From Pararge aegeria (Eukaryota; Arthropoda; Insecta; Lepidoptera; Nymphalidae), in assembly GCF_905163445.1 (NCBI RefSeq), contig NC_053197.1, forward strand, positions 12,214,001 to 12,278,000: DNA of 64,000 nt, read 5' to 3'. The notes beneath the pieces were generated by a model. That model saw only the letters and a program-made list of their open reading frames with translations. It was not told the origin of the DNA and made no database searches. This document shows, in pieces, positions 1-9,411 of this stretch (positions are counted from its first letter, which is position 1; every line of letters begins with the position of its first letter). A program made the position numbers and the translations under genes.

Positions 1-784
1 TGTTATGTTAACATAAAAAATGTATATTTTTCATTAATAAAATAAATAAATAATAATAATAGTTACATTATTCAAAAATTTTTGAAAGAAAACAATGATC
101 TGGTTTAAAAGTTGTTCGACAGAATTGAATGAAATTATAATTCGAATGCAATGATTCAAATTTGTGATGAATTTATGGTAAATTTGGACGATCTCATGAC
201 TATTGTAACCTTGGTCGAAATGAGATTGATGATTAAAGTTGTGAGTGTGGCAATCGCTGAGGGATTGCGTTTACGAAATAGTACTTATGATATAATGGAT
301 GTCATTACTTTGCGAGGATGCAAGATGAAGGTACATTGAACACGAGCTGTAGGTAAGAATGAAAAATGTATGTTTTTAATTTTAATATTGCATTCTGATC
401 GAATGTGTTATAAAGCTAAGATCTTGTAGTATCCATAACTTATAAATAAAAAATAAATGTAACTAAACAAAGGGATTTTTGTCTCGTTTCTTTGTGTCAT
501 GGCGCTTATCCAAAAATAACTCTAGGTGAAGACTGTACCGGGCCAGAGCAGAAAGCAGAATGAGTTAAAGGAGAATGTACTAGGCTGATTATTCAGGGTC
601 AGTTGCACTTCTTACATACGAGTATCTTCTGCACTGGAAAAAAAATATTATTACACCAACAAGGTTTTTGTAGTAATATGGGTATCGAAATCACATAGGG
701 GAACATACAGCCATTTCTTTATTTTTATATTTAATTCCTGCCCTACCTCCGTAAATTCGTATTTACCACCGGTGGGAGAAGCCG
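1..784. other. AT-rich stretch without a recognised gene
   Basis: I see no recognisable gene or repeat end here. A 62-codon plus-strand ORF (151-339) has no motif I recognise and no codon bias. A cag acceptor-like site near 122 and AAG/GTAC near 330 could flank an exon, but this is too weak to call. Confidence 0.4.
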
Positions 785-834
785 GTGGGTACACCGTTCT
801 CTTCCAAGTTTATCATTGTTTTTTTAAAATACCG

Positions 835-1027
835 AAACGTAGATGAAAAGCGCTGCCTACGTGTTGAAGATTGTCAACCACATAAGGACGCCACCGTTCT
901 CGGCGTCTCGCTGTTCTGTGGTAGAATGGTGCCGGAGGAACAAGTTTTTGAAGCTCCTGAGCACACTCGCCAAAGTTTATCCTATAAAAAATCCATTACG
1001 TCGGTGCTGTAAGCTGTTTTTCGCCTG
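835..1027 (-). pseudogene. LINE-beta reverse-transcriptase C-terminal fragment
   Basis: Read on the minus strand, this matches the upstream part of the LINE-beta fragment at 47.65-48.01 kb. In one frame it gives the residues TARRRERWRPYVVD. A frame change just upstream breaks continuity with the segment reading RSFKNLFL. It is a decayed piece of a non-LTR retrotransposon ORF2 C-terminus, not a host gene. Plus-strand ORFs at 785-1012 and 843-1028 are antisense shadows of it. Confidence 0.65.
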
Positions 1028-1129
1028 ATAGCATAGGATAATTAGATAAATTATTAATTGGTTTGAATGTCTTTTTTTTCAGTGTGAACGACGTTTCCTT
1101 CACATGTTTAGGAAGTACCATATTATTAA

Positions 1130-1272
1130 CTTGATGAAGGTGTTAAACAACGTGTCTGTGATTACACAGACAAACACGCCATTCATAACGGAACACAGCA
1201 ACGCTACTTGGTGGCAGATATAAGCGTGGCGTATAGTTCCCTGGACGAGCTGCGTCTCTAAAAAAGCTTTAT
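1130..1272 (-). repeat. RepF fragment
   Basis: On the minus strand this matches the left half of the RepF copy at 11.5-11.8 kb. Shared blocks are the AGCTCGTCC motif, the TTATnTCTGCC block and the GCTGTGTTCCG block. It is diverged and truncated. Confidence 0.6.
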
Positions 1273-1291
1273 TTCACTTTTTTTTTTAAAC

Positions 1292-1780
1292 GGTGATACC
1301 ACGCGGCTAGGACTTCAATTTCGGGGGTCGAGTTCGAATCCCAGCACATCTAACTTTTCTAAGTTATGCGCGTTTTAAGTAACTAAAAGGAAAGACATCG
1401 TGGGAAACTTGCATGCCTAAGATTTGGATAGAAGCAGGCGTTACTTTGCGGAAATCCATGATATATTATCAAAATTAAGCTTAATTTGCTATACTCCGCG
1501 AAAAGCAGGAGAATCTGTGTGGTGTAATTTATAATTTCTTCAATCCTTATACCCCGAACCAAACAGATCTTCGCACGTTTCGCTCCGAAACCGGAGCATC
1601 ATCAGGAGATGTTGACTTTACAATGAATACTTGTTAAGTAACAATTTAAACATAATTTTGATAATATGCCTAAGATTTCTCAATAATGCTTTCGAAGGAC
1701 TACGGCGGGCTACGGCCTTAACCCCTTCTCATTGTGGGAGGAGATCCCTGCCCGGTAATGAGTTGATATGATGATTTACT
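1292..1780 (+). mobile_element. SINE-C, split by a Pen insertion
   Basis: This is a tRNA-derived SINE. Near 1292 there is an A-box-like GGTGATACCACGCGG, and near 1328 a good B-box, GAGTTCGAATCCC. The body continues through the GTTATGCGCGTTTTAAG block and then stops at 1425. It resumes at 1666 with CTACGGC, ending in CCCGGTAATGAGTTGATATGATGA. The 240 bases between are a separate element flanked by a perfect 13-bp duplication. Confidence 0.85.
1426..1665 (-). mobile_element. Pen element (Penelope-like, non-autonomous?), full copy
   Basis: This 240-bp unit starts GGATAGAAGCAGGCGTTAC and is repeated at 13.07, 50.1, 54.03 and 56.45 kb. ATGCCTAAGATTT is present at both 1413-1425 and 1666-1678, a perfect 13-bp target-site duplication. 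The minus strand carries CTGATGA (1605-1599), a 5-bp stem GCTCC/GGAGC, then GAAA (1581-1578), which is the order of a hammerhead ribozyme core. One base (T) between CTGATGA and the stem would bulge. Penelope-like retroelements are known to carry such ribozymes; the assignment of this element to that class is inference. No ORF is present. Confidence 0.55.
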
Positions 1781-2204
1781 TAAAATACCACTGCGCCATG
1801 GAGGTCTATAGAAAATATAATATTCTTAAAAACAGTTATCTTTATCTTTATATACCAATACAGATGGATTTAACACTGATTGCTATTTCGTGAGCATCGG
1901 TTCCGGATTGCTACACATGACCTTGTATGATATAAAACTTATACGCTTCATACGTCTTTAATCATGTAGATTTACATCTATTATTAAATAACTGAGTAAG
2001 CTGCTACCACAATGTTTCCTGGCAGAACCTACATCTCAGTGGTGAGAACACGCCGTTCCAGTGCTAGATCGCAATTAGGCTACATAAAATTGGTTATTAA
2101 TTCAATGGAAATTGTATATAAATTTTAAACAAATTACGAAATAAAATATTTGAGATGTCTTAATAAGTTCATAGTTTATATAAACCGTTAGCTTATAGAA
2201 AAAT

Positions 2205-2586
2205 CCTGATAATATTATAAATGTGAAAGTGTGGATGTTTGGAAATTTGGATGTTTGTTACTGATCACGCAAAAACGGCTGTGCGGATTTGGATGAAATT
2301 TGGCACGCATGTAGCCTTTGACATGGAAAAGAACATTGGCTACCTTTTATCCTGATGCTTTATGTAATTTCTGAGGTAAAATTGAAAATTATATACGAGT
2401 TAAGCCGCGGGTAGACAGCTTTTTAATTTGGTATGCATGTCACCTATGCTATGGAAAAGGTCATGTACTTTTTATACTGATCTCTCAAATAGTTTCCGTG
2501 GTAAGATTAAAAATTGATAACGAGCGAAGCTTTTTCAATTCCAATTCTGAAGTCCACGCAGACGAAGTTGCGGGCCGAAGCTTGTC
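2205..2586 (+). mobile_element. Hel-1-type Helitron inside LINE-alpha copy A
   Basis: The 5' end reads TCCTGATAATATTATAAATG, close to the Hel-1 end at 3993. The 3' end has GCAGACGAAGTTGCGGGC and then AAGCTTGT, where other copies have AGCTAGT. It lies exactly where LINE-alpha copy A departs from copy C. The terminal CTAG has mutated to CTTG. It encodes no protein. Confidence 0.75.
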
Positions 2587-2826
2587 TTTTACAATATTAA
2601 GGATTACTCAAAATATAATAAAGCTTCGGTTTGAATTGCTCTAACTTCATGTTAATTGACTGTGAGATGGTGATAATAAATAAAAATTACTCGGCTAAGT
2701 TTATTGTTACCTGTTCATAGAACAGGGCGATTTGGAAACCTCTTAGCTTTACGTTTAACTTGGCGAATATAGTTATCACTGTAACCTCACAATTATGTAA
2801 AAATATATGTATGAACGCTACATAAG

Positions 2827-3100
2827 TTTATTTATACTCTTTATTTGTACACCACTCAGAAAAACTAGACAAAAAAAAAGAACAAACACATGAAGAATGA
2901 AGCAGGATACAAAAGGCGGCCTTATCGCTAAGTAGCGATCTCTGCCAAGCAACCTTAGGATTAGGAAAACTAAAAAGAAAACAAATAGGTGGGGTACACT
3001 ATTTAGTGCATACATACGAATATCTACATACTAATACATAAACCAGACTACACAAATAAAAAAATACTATTGATAAATATAAAAAATAAATATACTAACT
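2827..3100 (-). mobile_element. TailR retroposon inside LINE-alpha copy A
   Basis: Read on the minus strand, this ends in GTGTACAAATAAAGAGTATA followed by AAATAAA-type sequence. It contains the TailR hallmark GATCGCTACTTAGCGATAAG with GGCCGCC. Related tails are at 3738, 17.16, 18.36 and 45.3 kb. The minus-strand ORF 2818-3015 runs through it by chance. Confidence 0.75.
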
Positions 3101-3224
3101 AAATGCCTGTGATAGGCCTACATGAATAAAGAATTTTAGATTTTTTTTTTTATTTTTGTGTTCAAAAGCTTCACAATAGGTTGTGAATGTAACATCAGTA
3201 TTTTAAGAAAAATATCTGAGTATT

Positions 3225-3476
3225 TTCAAATTCAAAATTTTTTTATTCATGTAGGCCTATCACAGGCACTTATGAAGCGTTCATACATATATGTTTACAT
3301 AACTGTAAGGGGAAGGTGATAACTTCATTCGCCAACTTAAACCTACAGCTACGAGGGTTCCAAACGCGCCCTGGTCTAAGAAGAGCCCACAGCAAACATA
3401 GTCGGGTAATTTTTTTTTTCCTACCACCATCTCACAGTAAATTTATATTAAGCTATGAAGCTAGAACAATTCTTAA
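3225..3476 (-). mobile_element. LINE-alpha copy B, 3' end only
   Basis: This is the reverse-oriented 3' end of LINE-alpha. It starts with an AAATTC-type repeat, then the complement of CATGAATAAA and GCCTACATG, and continues through the GGTGATAAC and CCAGGGCGCG blocks. It lies tail-to-tail with copy A about 80 bp away. Confidence 0.85.
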
Positions 3477-3513
3477 TACTATTGTAAATTGACTTAATAC
3501 TTATGCATTCTAA

Positions 3514-3978
3514 ATTATCATCATCACCATCATCCCATTACGGACCCACTACAGGGCACGCATAGACATTTTAATGATAAGATGATGTTATTAGGATTTC
3601 TGCGAGGGCAAGTACCTATCAGAAGAGAGTTTTGCCTCTAGTTCATCACGGTAGCCAATTGCAGATTGTTAGACTTCACACGACCTCGAGAATATATCGT
3701 TAAAGATTATCGGCCCAATGCAAGGACACGGGTTGATATTTTATTTATTTATTTTCATTTATTTAACTCTTTATTTGTACACCATAATGAAGTTAGGAAA
3801 AAAAACAATAGAAATACAAAAACAGAAGTAGAATACAAAAGGCGGATTTATCGCTTAGTAGCGATTTTAATTAATTAAAACGCACATACTCATAACTTTG
3901 AAAAGCTAGAGGTGCGTGCTGGGTTCTCGGCCCCCCGCAAGTGAAGTCGAGCTCCTACCCACTGGGCTATCAACGCTT
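3514..3978 (-). mobile_element. SINE-C (minus), split by TailR
   Basis: The minus-strand head at 3978-3920 reads GATAGCCCAGTGGGTAGGA (A-box region). The B-box is degenerate. The body before 3868 matches the SINE-C block around AAAACGCACAT. The 3' part at 3514-3700 retains CCAATTGCAGATTG and the TCATCATCACCATCATC tail. A TailR insertion at 3738-3868 separates the two parts. Confidence 0.65.
3738..3868 (-). mobile_element. TailR fragment in SINE-C
   Basis: It shares with the copy at 2827 the complement of GTGTACAAATAAAGAGT, the GTATTTCTATTG block, and the AAGGCGG...CGCTTAGTAGCG palindrome. It ends in AAATAAATAAA on the minus strand, as expected of a reverse-transcribed 3' tail. Confidence 0.7.
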
Positions 3979-3992
3979 AATCCCTATCCCTA

Positions 3993-4445
3993 TCCCTACT
4001 AATATTATAAATGTCATTGTAAGTTTATTTGTTACGCTTTTTCTCGCAAAAACTACTTAACCGATCCTCATGAATCTTTGTACACATATTCTTGGAAGTA
4101 TTACAAGTAATGCAGTATACTTTTTATCCCGACATTAAGCTCGGTTTCTTTGGAAGAGGGGATGAAAATGTTTGACGATTTTACACCATAACTCCGACAA
4201 ATTATAACCGATTTTAATAAAGTACTATAGAGGTTGTAATATTTGTTTAATTTTGTCCAATCTTTGTGTAGATCTGATGATTGTGGTTAGAGATAGAGGA
4301 CAGAACTCCTCGGCGGACAGCATCAAACCCTTCATTTAAGGCTTATCGATACTGAATACTTTAATTTTTTTTAGAACTACAACTAAATTGAATGCCTCAT
4401 CAAAAGACAAAATCAAACGCAGACGAAGTCGCTGGCAACAGCTAG
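3993..4445 (+). mobile_element. Hel-1 Helitron, full-length non-autonomous copy
   Basis: The 5' end is TCCCTACTAATATTATAAAT and the 3' end is a GACGAAGTC hairpin followed by GGCAACAGCTAG. The flanks are A (3992) and T (4446), the usual Helitron insertion dinucleotide. It aligns end to end with the minus-strand copy at 22023-22485. It has no coding capacity. The terminal TCCCTA is tandemly present three times (3981-3998). Confidence 0.85.
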
Positions 4446-4887
4446 TTTATTATATTTATTTTATTGATATTATTATCAATAATAATCTAAATAATAACAC
4501 TAACACAAAATGTTTTGTGCAGAAATTATTGAAGTAATACGATTGACTTGAAAAATCCTTACCTAAGTCTTAAAGTTCTAAAACACTGAACGAAATATCA
4601 TGTTTTAAATTCTTCTAGTTGCAGTTGGAGTTTCTAATCCGGTCTGAGTTCAGCAAAGTTGGTCTGAATCTATCTAACTTCACGGCCATCAATGTTATAG
4701 AATTTATATTATCTGGGTTGATTTTACTAGTACTCAACTGAGGTAACCACACCTAAGTCTGGTAACTAGTCTGTAAGCTTTTAGATTTAAACGGATTGGG
4801 CGGTGGTTAACCGCGAGATCATCACTCAAATATAGTTTGTCGATTATGTGGTATTTTTAAGAATATCCTGGCCCTTGTTTGAGAACT

Positions 4888-5154
4888 TTCCTGGCGAAGT
4901 GGTGAGCGCTTTGGTTAAGTGGGAGCTACCGGGTTTGATCCGCTAAATTAAAATAATTAATTTTAATATTTAATTAAAATATCACTTGCTTAAACAGTGA
5001 AGGAAAAGCATGCCTAAGTGAAGTCTACCAATCCGCACTTGGCCAGCGTGGTGGACTCCGGGCTAGGCCCTTCTCATTCTGACACCTGTGCACTGTATTG
5101 GGCCGATAATGGGCCGATAATGGGTCGATAATGGGTTGTTAATGGGTTGTTAAT
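4888..5154 (+). mobile_element. Chimeric SINE: SINE-B head, SINE-C body, minisatellite tail
   Basis: The head CCTGGCGAAGTGGTGAGCGC and the later GGGTTTGATCC resemble SINE-B polymerase III boxes. The body from about 4960 (ATCACTTGCTTAAACAG, CCAATCCGCACTTGGCCAGC) is SINE-C. The end is five 11-bp units, GGGCCGATAAT degenerating to GGGTTGTTAAT, at 5100-5154. Confidence 0.65.
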
Positions 5155-5355
5155 GATCAACATCATCATCATATCAACCGATTGTTGTTCACTGCTGAAC
5201 AAAGACATATTTTGTAGGGAGTTCCTAATAACACGGTTTTGTGCCGCTTGAGTCCAGCGGCTCCCTGCGACTTGTTTGATGTCATCGGTCCACCTCGTCT
5301 ACCAACATTGCGTTTACCGAAGCGAGCTTGCCATTCCAGCACTTTGGGACCCCAA
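5155..5355 (-). pseudogene. LINE-zeta (RTE-like) RT C-terminal fragment
   Basis: The minus strand gives WGPKVLEWQARFGKRNVGR, then after a frame break RWTDDIKQVAGSRW and TQAAQNR. This is the familiar C-terminal segment of RTE-like endonuclease/reverse transcriptases (KVLEWRPR..GRP..RW.DDI). It is a frameshifted remnant. The plus-strand ORF 5239-5427 is its antisense. Confidence 0.8.
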
Positions 5356-5359
5356 CGTC

Positions 5360-5535
5360 TGATCTGGTCTGGTGGGAGGCTTTCGCCGGGCCAAGTTATA
5401 ACCCTACCGACAAAAACGTGCCGCTAAGCGATTTAGTGTTCCGGCGCGATGTCGCGTAGCAACCGATTAGCGGTATGACTACCATACTCCCTAACGGGTT
5501 AGCCCGCTACCATCTTAGACTGCATCATCATGCTG
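5360..5535 (+). mobile_element. SINE-B 3' part
   Basis: This contains CTGGTCTGGTGGGAGGCTTT, GACAAAAACGTGCCGCTAAG, the GCGATGTCGCGTAG block and GGTTAGCCCGCTACCATCTT. It lacks the tRNA-like head seen in the complete copy at 51162-51488. Confidence 0.85.
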
Positions 5536-6021
5536 TGTGACTCTGGGCCATCTTATACGACCCGAGTCAGCGACCACGTTTATGCGATATGTTATAATTC
5601 GATTGGGCACAGCTTTGATGGGGAACTCAAAAAAAAACTATAATGATGCAATCAGTTAAAATATGTTGACACTTTGTAAAGTTCCACGTGCTTTAACTAT
5701 CAGGCAATTTGGCAACAACAATATGCAAACCTTGAGAGTTGAAATGGGCAAATGTTAACACAAAGCTGAAGAGGTCTCATGATGATCTTTGGTTACCCTT
5801 TCCGTTGTTGCGGATATGCGCCTAATTACCATAATAAATGTTAATAAAGTCACCACACATGCCATTAGCGAGCTATAAATTGTAAGAGCTATTGGTTCTG
5901 TATGTCCTGCATCAATTATATCTTGCTCGTGGACTGGCGATTATTGTTGTGATACAGCGTTAAAGCTGCTCTATTATTTTTTATTCCGCTACAAGTTAGC
6001 CCATGCAATCTCACCAGTTAG

Positions 6022-6412
6022 TTTTTGACGTGACAACGTCTTATAATTCGATGGAGCCGGCTGCACGCACGAAAAGACATGACGTATGCGGCGTTACCTC
6101 GCTCTGAGGCGTTCCATTCAAGGCTTGAAGTGCAAGCGAGAGCGCGGAACGAGCGACTAAGAGGCACAGTCGGCCTCCGCTTTCGACATCTGTCTCTCTC
6201 CTACTTGAGTGAGCGATGCGTCCGCGTGGACAGCTTCTATACAATAATACATTTACATGTTTTCGGCAAGGATGAAGTGCAGTGAAAAGTGAATGTGGTA
6301 TCAATTGTTTATAGCAACGATAATATCTATGAAACTAATAAAATTTAAATTTTCTTTTGAAAAATGCAACCATTCCATCAGTATTTTCTTACGACGTTGT
6401 CACGTTCAACTA
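6022..6412. mobile_element. TIR-bounded GC-rich element, class unknown
   Basis: The left end TTGACGTGACAACGTC (6025-6040) faces its inverse GACGTTGTCACGTTCAA (6393-6409), about 16-17 bp with one mismatch. The interior at 6050-6240 is far richer in GC and CpG than its surroundings, while the rest is AT-rich. ORFs on both strands (6079-6285 plus, 6041-6304 minus) are mutual antisense with no recognised motif. It could be a MITE or a captured GC-rich promoter or UTR piece. The class is not assigned. Confidence 0.45.
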
Positions 6413-6454
6413 TCGTCAGTAAGCCGACTTTACAGATAACCAATTTTTTTCTAA

Positions 6455-6650
6455 AATAATAAGTAGCGCAAGAAGCAGATGGTCTATCTGATGGCAAGTG
6501 GAAAACCGTCGCCTTTAAACAGAGCAACACTTCACAGGGCATGCAAGGAGCACGTCCTGCCACATGCCGCCATGTATCCACCCATTTGAGACGTAGGTTT
6601 TAAGCCTCATGGGCCTGTAAATACACCGGTAACCACGGTGCTACGTCAGG
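6455..6650 (-). repeat. RepF, right half
   Basis: The minus strand contains CATGCCCTGTGAAGTGTTGC, a TCTGTTTAAAGGCGACGG block and a degenerate poly(A)-like edge. It matches the right half of the 11.5 kb RepF copy. The minus ORF 6378-6581 is incidental. Confidence 0.7.
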
Positions 6651-6689
6651 TAGAACCGAATAGATGTATGGATTTAACATAACTGCAGT

Positions 6690-6740
6690 ATTTATAACAG
6701 GATAGCCTGTTACCATCTTAGGCTACATCATTACCTTAAG
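6690..6740 (+). repeat. SINE-B scrap
   Basis: AGCCTGTTACCATCTTAGGC and the following CATCATTACCTTA match the SINE-B 3' region only. Confidence 0.4.
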
Positions 6741-6797
6741 AACAGGTAAGTTCGCAGATTTAGGCTACCTTTATTACCTTTAGTTTTAAGTTTACGA

Positions 6798-7405
6798 ATG
6801 TCACCACCATCTCGCTACCATGTAGGTACATCGTCAACAGATCCTACTCTAGGCTTTATTTGTATAAAGAAATTTGAATTTGACTTGGACTTTTATGTCC
6901 ATAAAAATATAACAAAAAAGAATATGCACTGTAACAATATAAATATTAGAAGCGAAAATAAACTCGTGCAATTTACTAGGCTACACAAAATTCCAAATTC
7001 ATTCAAGGGCCACTGTATATTATTTTATAACAAATTACCAAGTGAAATCTTTGAGATGTCTCTCAATATGTTTAAAGTTTATATAAAACGTAAGCTTACA
7101 GAAAAATCCTATTATAATATTAAGGATTACTTAAACGATAAAAAGCTTGGGTTGTGAATTTTTCTAGCTTCATAGCTTAATATAAATTTACTGTGAGAAG
7201 GTGATAACAAAAAAAAAATTACCCGGCTAAGTTTGTTGTGGGCTCTTCTTAGACCAGGGTGCATTTGGAATCCTCGTAGCTTTAGGTTTAAGTTGGCGAA
7301 CGAAGTTATCACCATCCCCTTATAATTATGTAAACATATATGTATGAACGCTTCATAAATGCCTGTGATAGGCCTACATGAATAAAGAAATTTTGAATTT
7401 GAATT
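6798..7405 (+). mobile_element. LINE-alpha copy C with intact C-terminal RT tail
   Basis: The ORF at 6798-7157 ends in residues that include FYNKLPSEI, SLNMFKVYIK and YYNIKDYLNDK. These resemble the extreme C-terminus of CR1/Jockey-type reverse transcriptases, downstream of the catalytic domain. Only the region from about residue 34 on is homologous. The 3' UTR runs to GCCTGTGATAGGCCTACATG and then GAATTTGAATTT repeats at 7395-7406. It is heavily 5'-truncated and cannot move autonomously. Confidence 0.8.
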
Positions 7406-7439
7406 TACGCTTGCAAACAGTAGACCAAAGGATTAAAAT

Positions 7440-8280
7440 TTGAATTTATGATTGTTAGGATATTTGATCACCAACCATTAATAGGGGAAATATAGTTTAA
7501 CATAAAAAATGACTTTTTTTAGAGACTGTCCAATGATAATGAAAACAGAGTAGAGCATATTTCCGTGTGGGTAATATAGGCGTGCATAATCTTTAGGTCT
7601 GGAGACGCCACCCACGTCCGATTGTCCCGCGGGTCTCGTGTCCCACACACGACAGTGTAGCGCTCATGTTACAACTAAATACCACTTATCCTGGACGGAC
7701 CAATAAAAAATTGAATAGGTACAATAAAAATTAACCCCCCTCAATACAGCAACATTAAAATGAACTAAAAACTTGTTCGTTGCATAAAATAATAAAAATA
7801 CACATTTTTACTATAATTTTTTTATTATGAGTATGACACGTGTGTGCGTGTGTGACACGCACATACTCATAACAATCCACCCACGCATATCACAAAATAT
7901 GCTAATTTATTAAGAATTTTATTTAAATAGAACGATAAGATAAGATAAGAAAATAATGCTATTTTTTGACAAAATAAGGTAATTTTTGTTGTTACCTACG
8001 CAGAGTATATAAATAAACTGTATGGCAACCATTAAGGCCCACTTCCAACAATTATGAGAAGAAAATAAAATCACTTTGATTCACAAAACCATATATTATA
8101 TTAAAATGGATTTAATTATCAAGTAGGCACTCGAATAGCATGAAAATATATTCAACTTTTTAGACGAATCCTTCATGGTTTTTTTCAAATTTGATTTTTT
8201 CTGGGTATTTTTGAACACAAATAGTTAAGAGTTATCTATAAAAACCTTCGAATGCCGATGGGAGATAGGTATATCTATTC
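7440..8280. other. Unannotated AT-rich stretch
   Basis: There is no recognisable repeat end or gene. A slightly GC-richer patch at 7600-7670 has no extended ORF. A short GTGTGTGCGTGTGTG purine/pyrimidine alternation lies near 7840-7860. Confidence 0.4.
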
Positions 8281-8409
8281 TCAGTTAGTAGGACGGCCTC
8301 CGCGAGCAGATTCGGGGCGCAGAAGGCCGATGTCGTTATCGGTCAGGCGGCGACCTTTGAAGATGGGCAAACCGCAATATTGCACGCAAAAATATTCGCA
8401 GCATACCTT
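8281..8409 (-). CDS. Candidate 3'-terminal coding exon, unknown protein
   Basis: On the minus strand a TTTAG acceptor-like site (8417-8410) is followed by 42 codons and TGA at 8283-8281. Most of its later codons end in C, unlike the surrounding AT-rich DNA. The peptide begins KVCCEYFCVQYCGLPIF, which is rich in cysteine, and ends RPESARGGRPTN. I do not recognise the family. The spaced cysteines could suggest a metal-binding end of a larger protein. The plus strand is also open here, so chance or an unknown repeat is possible. No partner exon was found. Confidence 0.3.
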   Translation of the reverse strand, partial: KVCCEYFCVQYCGLPIFKGRRLTDNDIGLLRPESARGGRPTN

Positions 8410-9410
8410 CTAAACCGATTTAAGGTTGTAAGCTTGTTATTATAATATGATAAACTTTACTAATAAACCTTAGTATTCAGAGTGGCATAACGTCGGAATA
8501 GTTAGTAGCATTTTTTCAGTCTAACTTTTGAAAGGTAATGTCAATGAGTGATAAAACACTGCGAATCTATTCCGAAATCATGGTAGGTTTATTAATAAGG
8601 GCCTATAATTATATATATAAAACTCCTCTGAAAAAAAAAAGTTTTAGTGATTGGGTAATCTGCAATAATAATTACGCATTGGATCAGCGTGGTTGGGCTT
8701 TGCTGTAAATCGTTTCTCCTATAACAGAGTAGCTATGTGTTCATCACTGGAACCATGAAAGGTTGCTGTATGTTTGTAATATAGTTATGAATATCTTATT
8801 AGAAAAACTCTAAATTAATCTCGATAATCATTTAAAAATGGGTGTATTAAAGACATATAAACCAGTCGATTTCTTTGTAGAAATTCTTGTATTTTTATTT
8901 TGGTTTTAAATAACTTTTCAAACTACTAAAACGGTATAAGAGAAAATTAATATATTTAAAATTTAAGACTGTTGTGAATGTCAACAAAGTTACGTAAAAA
9001 CATAATGAGCCATCCTTGTACCTTAATAATAGTATTATTAGAATCGAAAACGTAGAACGTTTAAACCTATTAATTGTTTATACAAAACAACATTACGAAA
9101 TGAGATTGTATCTGTATAAGAAAATAGGCTTTCAATGGTCAGTAAGTAGCGCATCTTTCATTGTGTTAATATAAAAGGCTATCTTATGCAATACTGCCGG
9201 TGGAATAAATTGCTAAATTTGAATTCAATAGACTTATTTGTAACAATAAATTCCATAGGCTAAATGGTATAAGAGCTAGTGGGATACTTTATACTCTGTA
9301 CATACTTTATAATAAGTCCAACAGCGATAATATGCTCAGCTACTTTCTTTCAAATCTGTTCTGGAACACGAATTTAATCGATGTTGTTATTTTGAGTTAG
9401 TAAACTTTTG
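8410..9410. other. AT-rich, no recognised feature
   Basis: I see no ORF with coding character and no repeat terminus in this kilobase. Confidence 0.4.
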
Positions 9411-9411
9411 G

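Larger units (their letters stand above)
2075..3145 (+). mobile_element. LINE-alpha copy A, interrupted twice
   Basis: This aligns along its length with LINE-alpha copy C at 6.9-7.4 kb. Shared parts are the GAGATGTCT block, the TATATAAA(A/C)CG block, the GGTGATAA block and the 3' end GCCTGTGATAGGCCTACATG followed by AATAAAG. A Helitron at 2205-2586 splits the end of the coding part. A TailR insertion at 2827-3100 splits the 3' UTR between the CGCTACATAA and ATGCCTG blocks. The coding part is not open. Confidence 0.85.

Noticed and set aside
6041..6304. Overlapping ORFs on both strands (87 and 68 codons) as proteins
   Set aside because: They are mutual antisense products of a GC-rich block inside a TIR-bounded unit, with no motifs.
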